DNA from: Lysobacteraceae bacterium
GTDB taxonomy: Bacteria; Pseudomonadota; Gammaproteobacteria; Xanthomonadales; Xanthomonadaceae
Assembly: GCA_023954075.1 (NCBI GenBank)
Contig: JAMLIV010000007.1
Location: 1 to 64,000, forward strand
Reading direction: 5' to 3'
DNA length: 64,000 nucleotides
The position numbers were made by a program, and so were the translations under genes. Below the pieces are notes generated by a model. The model was not told where the DNA came from. It saw nothing but the letters and a program-made list of their open reading frames with translations, and did not search any database. Of this stretch, positions 60,311 to 64,000 are shown piece after piece (position 1 is the stretch's first letter; every line of letters begins with the position of its first letter).

Positions 60311-61822
60311 ATGCTGCCCCACGACTCACTCCTCAGCGCGCTGATCTGGCTGCCGATGCTCGGCGGCGCGGCGGTGCTGCTCTACTCCAAGCGGCCCGAG
60401 GCGGCGCGCTGGTTCGCGCTTGCGGTGGCGCTCGTCACCTTCGTCTTGAGCCTGCAGCTCTACGCCGATTTCGACCTGGCCAGCCCGGCCATGCAGTTCG
60501 TCAGGGACGTGGAGTGGATCACGGCCTACGGCATCCGCTACCACCTGGGCGTGGACGGCATTTCGGTGGCGCTGGTCCTTCTGACCACGTTCACCACGAT
60601 CCCCGTGATCATCGGCGCCTGGCGCTCGGTGGACAAATGGGTGGCGCAGTACATGGCCGCCTTCCTGATCCTGGAAGGGCTGATGATCGGCGTGTTCTGC
60701 GCGCTCGACACCATCCTCTTCTATGCCTTCTTCGAAGGCATGCTGATCCCGATGTTCATCATCATCGGCGTCTGGGGCGGGCCGCGGCGCGTGTACGCCA
60801 CGCTCAAGTTCTTTCTCTACACCTTCTTCGGCTCGGTGTTCCTGCTGATCGGCCTGATCTACCTGTACGTGAAGGGCGGCAGCTTCCAGTTCGCCGACCT
60901 CTACGCCCAGCCGCTCACCATGACCGAGCAGGCCTGGCTGTTCCTGGCCTTCTTCGGTGCCTTCGCCATCAAGATCCCGATGTTTCCGGTCCACACCTGG
61001 CTGCCCGATGCGCACGTCGAGGCACCTACCGGCGGATCGGTGATCCTGGCCGCGATCATGCTGAAGATCGGTGCCTACGGTTTCCTGCGTTTCTCGCTGC
61101 CGATCCTGCCCGACGCCAGCGCCGAGTATGCCGGGGTGATGATCGGCCTTTCGCTGATCGCGGTGATCGTCGTCGGCCTGGTGGCGCTGGTGCAGGCCGA
61201 CATGAAGAAACTGGTGGCCTATTCGTCTGTCGCGCACATGGGCTTCGTGACGCTGGGCATTTTCGTGGCGCTCTGGCTGGTGCGCGATGCCGGCAATCCC
61301 GATGCCGCGCAGCTCGGCCTGCAGGGCGCGATGGTGCAGATGATCAGCCACGGCTTCATTTCCGGTGCCATGTTCTCCTGGGTCGGCGTGCTCTACGACC
61401 GCATGCACACGCGCACGATCAAGGATTACGGCGGCGTCATGCAGGTCATGCCGTGGTTCGGCTTCTTCGTGATCTTCTTCTCGATGGCCAACTCCGGTCT
61501 GCCGGGCACCTCCGGCTTCGTCGGCGAGTTCATGATCATTCTGACGCTGCTCCAATCCAACGTATGGATCGCGGTGGCCGCGGCGACGACGCTGATCATC
61601 GCCGCCGGCTATTCGCTGTGGCTGGTCAAGCGCGTGATGTTCGGGCCGATCACCAATCCGGCGGTCGCGGAAATGAAGGACGTGAGCCCGCGCGAGACGC
61701 TGGCTCTGGGGCTGTTCGCCGCCGGCGTGCTGGCGCTGGGCGTGTATCCCAAGCCGCTGACCGACCTGATGCAATCCTCGATTGCGCAACTGGCGATGCA
61801 GATCGCCGCGACCAAGCTGTAA
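60311..61822 (+). CDS. nuoM: NADH-quinone oxidoreductase subunit M
   Basis: 503 residues, 14 helices, antiporter-like. The essential Glu is in FYAFFEGMLIPMFIIIG and the central Lys in FAIKIPMFPVHTWLPDAHVE. It lies 15 bases before nuoN. Confidence 0.97.
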   Translation: MLPHDSLLSALIWLPMLGGAAVLLYSKRPEAARWFALAVALVTFVLSLQLYADFDLASPAMQFVRDVEWITAYGIRYHLGVDGISVALVLLTTFTTIPVIIGAWRSVDKWVAQYMAAFLILEGLMIGVFCALDTILFYAFFEGMLIPMFIIIGVWGGPRRVYATLKFFLYTFFGSVFLLIGLIYLYVKGGSFQFADLYAQPLTMTEQAWLFLAFFGAFAIKIPMFPVHTWLPDAHVEAPTGGSVILAAIMLKIGAYGFLRFSLPILPDASAEYAGVMIGLSLIAVIVVGLVALVQADMKKLVAYSSVAHMGFVTLGIFVALWLVRDAGNPDAAQLGLQGAMVQMISHGFISGAMFSWVGVLYDRMHTRTIKDYGGVMQVMPWFGFFVIFFSMANSGLPGTSGFVGEFMIILTLLQSNVWIAVAAATTLIIAAGYSLWLVKRVMFGPITNPAVAEMKDVSPRETLALGLFAAGVLALGVYPKPLTDLMQSSIAQLAMQIAATKL

Positions 61823-61837
61823 GGCAGGGAAACGACG

Positions 61838-63289
61838 ATGATCACTTCCGCCGACTTTCTGCCGATGCTGCCCGAGCTGTTCCTGCTTGCCGCCACCTGC
61901 GGCCTGCTGCTGACCGACCTGTTCCTGAGCCAGGAGCGCCGCGGCTTCATCCACTTCCTCGCGCTGGCGATCCTCGCGGTGGCCGCGGTGCTGACCCTGC
62001 GCGGCGTGCCGGGCGTGCCGCTGCCGGTGCGGGTCTTTTCCGACACCTTCCAGCGCGATGCCGTCGGCGACCTGCTCAAGCTGTTCATCTACCTGATGAC
62101 CGCGCTGGCCTTCGTGTACGCCAAGCCGTACCTGAAGGATCGCAACCTGTTCAAGGGCGAGTTCTACATGCTCTGCCTGTTCGCGGTGCTGGGCATGATG
62201 CTGCTGGTTTCGGCGGGAAACCTGACGGTGGTGTACCTGGGCCTGGAACTGCTGGCGCTGTCGTCCTACGCCCTGGTGGCGTTCGATCGCGACAACCGCC
62301 TGGCTTCGGAGGCGGCGATCAAGTACTTCGTGCTCGGCGCGATGGCCTCGGGCATGCTGCTGTACGGCATGAGCATGCTCTACGGCGTCACCGGCACGCT
62401 CGACATTGCGCGGATCTCCGAAGCGGCCGCCGTGCTGCAGGGTGATCAGCGCACGCTGTTCCTGTTCGGGGTGGTCTTCATCGTCGTGGGCGTCGCGTTC
62501 AAGTTCGGTGCCGCGCCGTTCCACATGTGGCTGCCTGACGTCTATCAGGGCGCGCCGACGGCGATCACACTGTTCATCAGCGCCGCGCCCAAGCTCGCGG
62601 CGCTGGGCATGGCCTATCGCCTTTTCGACAATGCCGCCGGCAGCATCGACATGCACTGGCAGATCGTGCTGGCGTGGCTGGCCTTCCTGTCGCTGGCGCT
62701 CGGCAACCTGATCGCCATCATGCAGACCAACTTCAAGCGCATGCTGGCCTATTCGGCGATCTCGCACGTCGGCTTCCTGTTCCTGGGCCTGGCCAACGGC
62801 ACGCCGGAAGGCTATGCGGCCGCCACGCTCTACGCCATCTGCTACACCCTGATGGCAGCCGGTTCGTTCGCGGCCATCATCCTGATGTCGCGCAAGGGCT
62901 TCGAGGCCGAGGAGCTGAGCGACTACCGCGGGCTGTTCCGTACCCACCCGTGGTTCGCGCTGATGATTCTGCTGCTGATGTTCTCGCTCGCCGGCGTGCC
63001 GCCGCTGTTCGGCTTCTGGGCCAAGCTGGCGGTGATCCGCGCGGCCATCGACGCGGACCTGCTGTGGCTGGCGATTTCCGCCGTGGTGTTCGCCGTGATC
63101 GGCGCGTTCTACTACCTGCGCGTGGTCAAGATCATGTTCTTCGATGCGCCCTCCGACGAGGTCACGATCGAGCCGCAGGCCGACCCGCAGCTGCGCTGGG
63201 TGTTCTCGGTCAACGCGCTGGCGATGCTGGTGCTGGGCCTGTTCTGGAGCCCGCTGCTGGATATGTGTCTGGCGGCGTTCCGCGGCTGA
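61838..63289 (+). CDS. nuoN: NADH-quinone oxidoreductase subunit N
   Basis: 483 residues, last of the three antiporter-like subunits and last gene of the operon. VYLGLELLALSSYALVAF and KFGAAPFHMWLPDVYQGAPT carry the conserved Glu and Lys. The stop is 16 bases from the convergent Rieske gene, and no clear terminator hairpin is visible between them. Confidence 0.97.
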   Translation: MITSADFLPMLPELFLLAATCGLLLTDLFLSQERRGFIHFLALAILAVAAVLTLRGVPGVPLPVRVFSDTFQRDAVGDLLKLFIYLMTALAFVYAKPYLKDRNLFKGEFYMLCLFAVLGMMLLVSAGNLTVVYLGLELLALSSYALVAFDRDNRLASEAAIKYFVLGAMASGMLLYGMSMLYGVTGTLDIARISEAAAVLQGDQRTLFLFGVVFIVVGVAFKFGAAPFHMWLPDVYQGAPTAITLFISAAPKLAALGMAYRLFDNAAGSIDMHWQIVLAWLAFLSLALGNLIAIMQTNFKRMLAYSAISHVGFLFLGLANGTPEGYAAATLYAICYTLMAAGSFAAIILMSRKGFEAEELSDYRGLFRTHPWFALMILLLMFSLAGVPPLFGFWAKLAVIRAAIDADLLWLAISAVVFAVIGAFYYLRVVKIMFFDAPSDEVTIEPQADPQLRWVFSVNALAMLVLGLFWSPLLDMCLAAFRG

Positions 63290-63305
63290 GCCGGGAACGC
63301 GGCAC

Positions 63306-64000
63306 TCAGCAGCCGGCCACCACCGCCGAATAGCGGCTCTGGGGAAGGGCGACGCTGGTTCCGTCCACCGGCTGGCGGTAGACGCCCGGGCCGTAGCGTT
63401 CGATCAGGTCGCCCTTGTAGGCATCGAAGAAGCGCCGGAAGAAGGCTTCACCCAGGCTGCCGGTCGCGCGCAACCGGTCGGTTTCCGGATCGTGCGCGAG
63501 GCGCACCGGCACCAGCGGCGACGGGGCAGGGCCGGCCACCAGCCGTGCGCCGCGCGACGGATCGAACACGCTGCCGTGCGCGCAGCACACGATGCGACCC
63601 GGCGCGTCGGCCAGCGCGCCCGTGTCGGACGCATAGCTCAGGAAGCTCGCCTGCGCGGTCGGGTAGCTGAGCTGGTGGGTGCAGATCGCGACGAAGGCGA
63701 CGAGGCTGGAATCGGGACCGACGCCGGCGGGGCTGCGATAGCTCTCCCCGTCCATCGTGCTCAGCTCGTCCACCGTCTCGGTCCGGGACCTGAGACGGAT
63801 CAGGAAGCAGGGAATGGCGCGGAACGGATAGCTGAAGATCAGCGCTTCGCCGGTCGGGATCGCCGATGCCTTGAGCGGTGCGCCGTCCGCATCCACGAGT
63901 TCGGCTGCCGGATAGTCGACCATCGGGCCGGCAAAAGCCCGGTGCCCGGCGAGTCCGGCGAGGAGGGGGGTGCTGGCGCAGAGCGTCACGAAGCGTCGTC
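63306..64000 (-). CDS. Rieske [2Fe-2S] protein with Tat-type signal, 5' end off window
   Basis: At least 230 residues; the frame stays open to the window edge. Read from the edge it begins RRFVTLCASTPLLAGLAG, a twin-arginine signal, so the start codon lies just outside. The Rieske ligands are in CTHQLSY and CCAHGSVFD. The usual second Cys of the first box (CTHxGC) is missing, so the stabilising disulphide of bc1-type proteins is probably absent. The C-terminal 50 residues form an extra helical extension. It is probably a periplasmic electron carrier with an unknown partner, convergent with the nuo operon. Confidence 0.82.
   Translation of the reverse strand, partial: RRFVTLCASTPLLAGLAGHRAFAGPMVDYPAAELVDADGAPLKASAIPTGEALIFSYPFRAIPCFLIRLRSRTETVDELSTMDGESYRSPAGVGPDSSLVAFVAICTHQLSYPTAQASFLSYASDTGALADAPGRIVCCAHGSVFDPSRGARLVAGPAPSPLVPVRLAHDPETDRLRATGSLGEAFFRRFFDAYKGDLIERYGPGVYRQPVDGTSVALPQSRYSAVVAGC

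Overview
The window is high-GC (roughly two thirds G+C) and densely coded. It reads as the chromosome of a gammaproteobacterium of the order Lysobacterales (Xanthomonadales), possibly Rhodanobacteraceae. The evidence is the gene order and protein style: a TrpR-like regulator leading a hisGDCBHAFI operon, pyrG-kdsA-eno-ftsB-ispD-ispF-truD, a full nuoA-N operon, class I fumarase and a DUF1249 protein. The family-level placement is an inference.

Layout. 1-6.8 kb: 5' half of tRNA-Ala(GGC), DUF1249 gene, ppsR, divergent ppsA with a readable promoter and terminator, a GNAT gene, a trans-sulfuration PLP enzyme with a divergent Lrp/AsnC regulator, and a STAS-like protein. 6.9-14.3 kb: class I fumarase, a TerB-like protein translationally coupled to an ABC exporter, then map overlapping glnD. 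14.4-22.0 kb: the histidine operon, nine coupled genes headed by a TrpR-family repressor gene with a 7-bp-arm palindrome just upstream. hisA carries an in-frame insertion of a heptamer repeat. 22.1-29.9 kb is accessory in style: a large secreted two-part protein whose distal half looks less GC-rich, a small secreted protein divergent from an AraC regulator, a LysR gene divergent from wrbA, 3-hydroxybutyrate dehydrogenase, and an NYN-LOTUS protein. 29.9-38.2 kb: thiolase, then the pyrG to truD housekeeping cluster. 38.2-40.1 kb: glycine-zipper lipoprotein, membrane-anchored cytochrome c'-like protein, tcdA.

40.1-43.9 kb is the most irregular part. It holds a REP-like doublet, tRNA-Arg(CCT), a decayed serine-recombinase 3' end with an in-frame stop, an excisionase-like HTH gene under a perfect 16-bp palindrome, an AlbA_2/HATPase-type protein, and an hsdM fragment that stops after 84 residues. 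A structured non-coding stretch with a strong terminator closes it. I read this as the remnant of a type I restriction-modification island.

44-48 kb: rnd, a SUMF1-domain lipoprotein and an M48 metallopeptidase. 48.1-63.3 kb: all fourteen complex I genes in canonical order, with a heptamer-repeat element wedged between nuoD and nuoE. The window ends in a Tat-type Rieske protein gene that runs off the edge.

How the genes work together: ppsA/ppsR set gluconeogenic PEP supply, which eno and kdsA share. Fumarase and complex I feed respiration. glnD and the his operon handle nitrogen and histidine. ispD and ispF are consecutive-but-one steps of the MEP pathway. No complete novel system can be demonstrated; the best candidates for new biology are the HTH-AlbA_2 pair with its palindrome, the heptamer element that entered both hisA and the nuo operon, and the two-part secreted protein.
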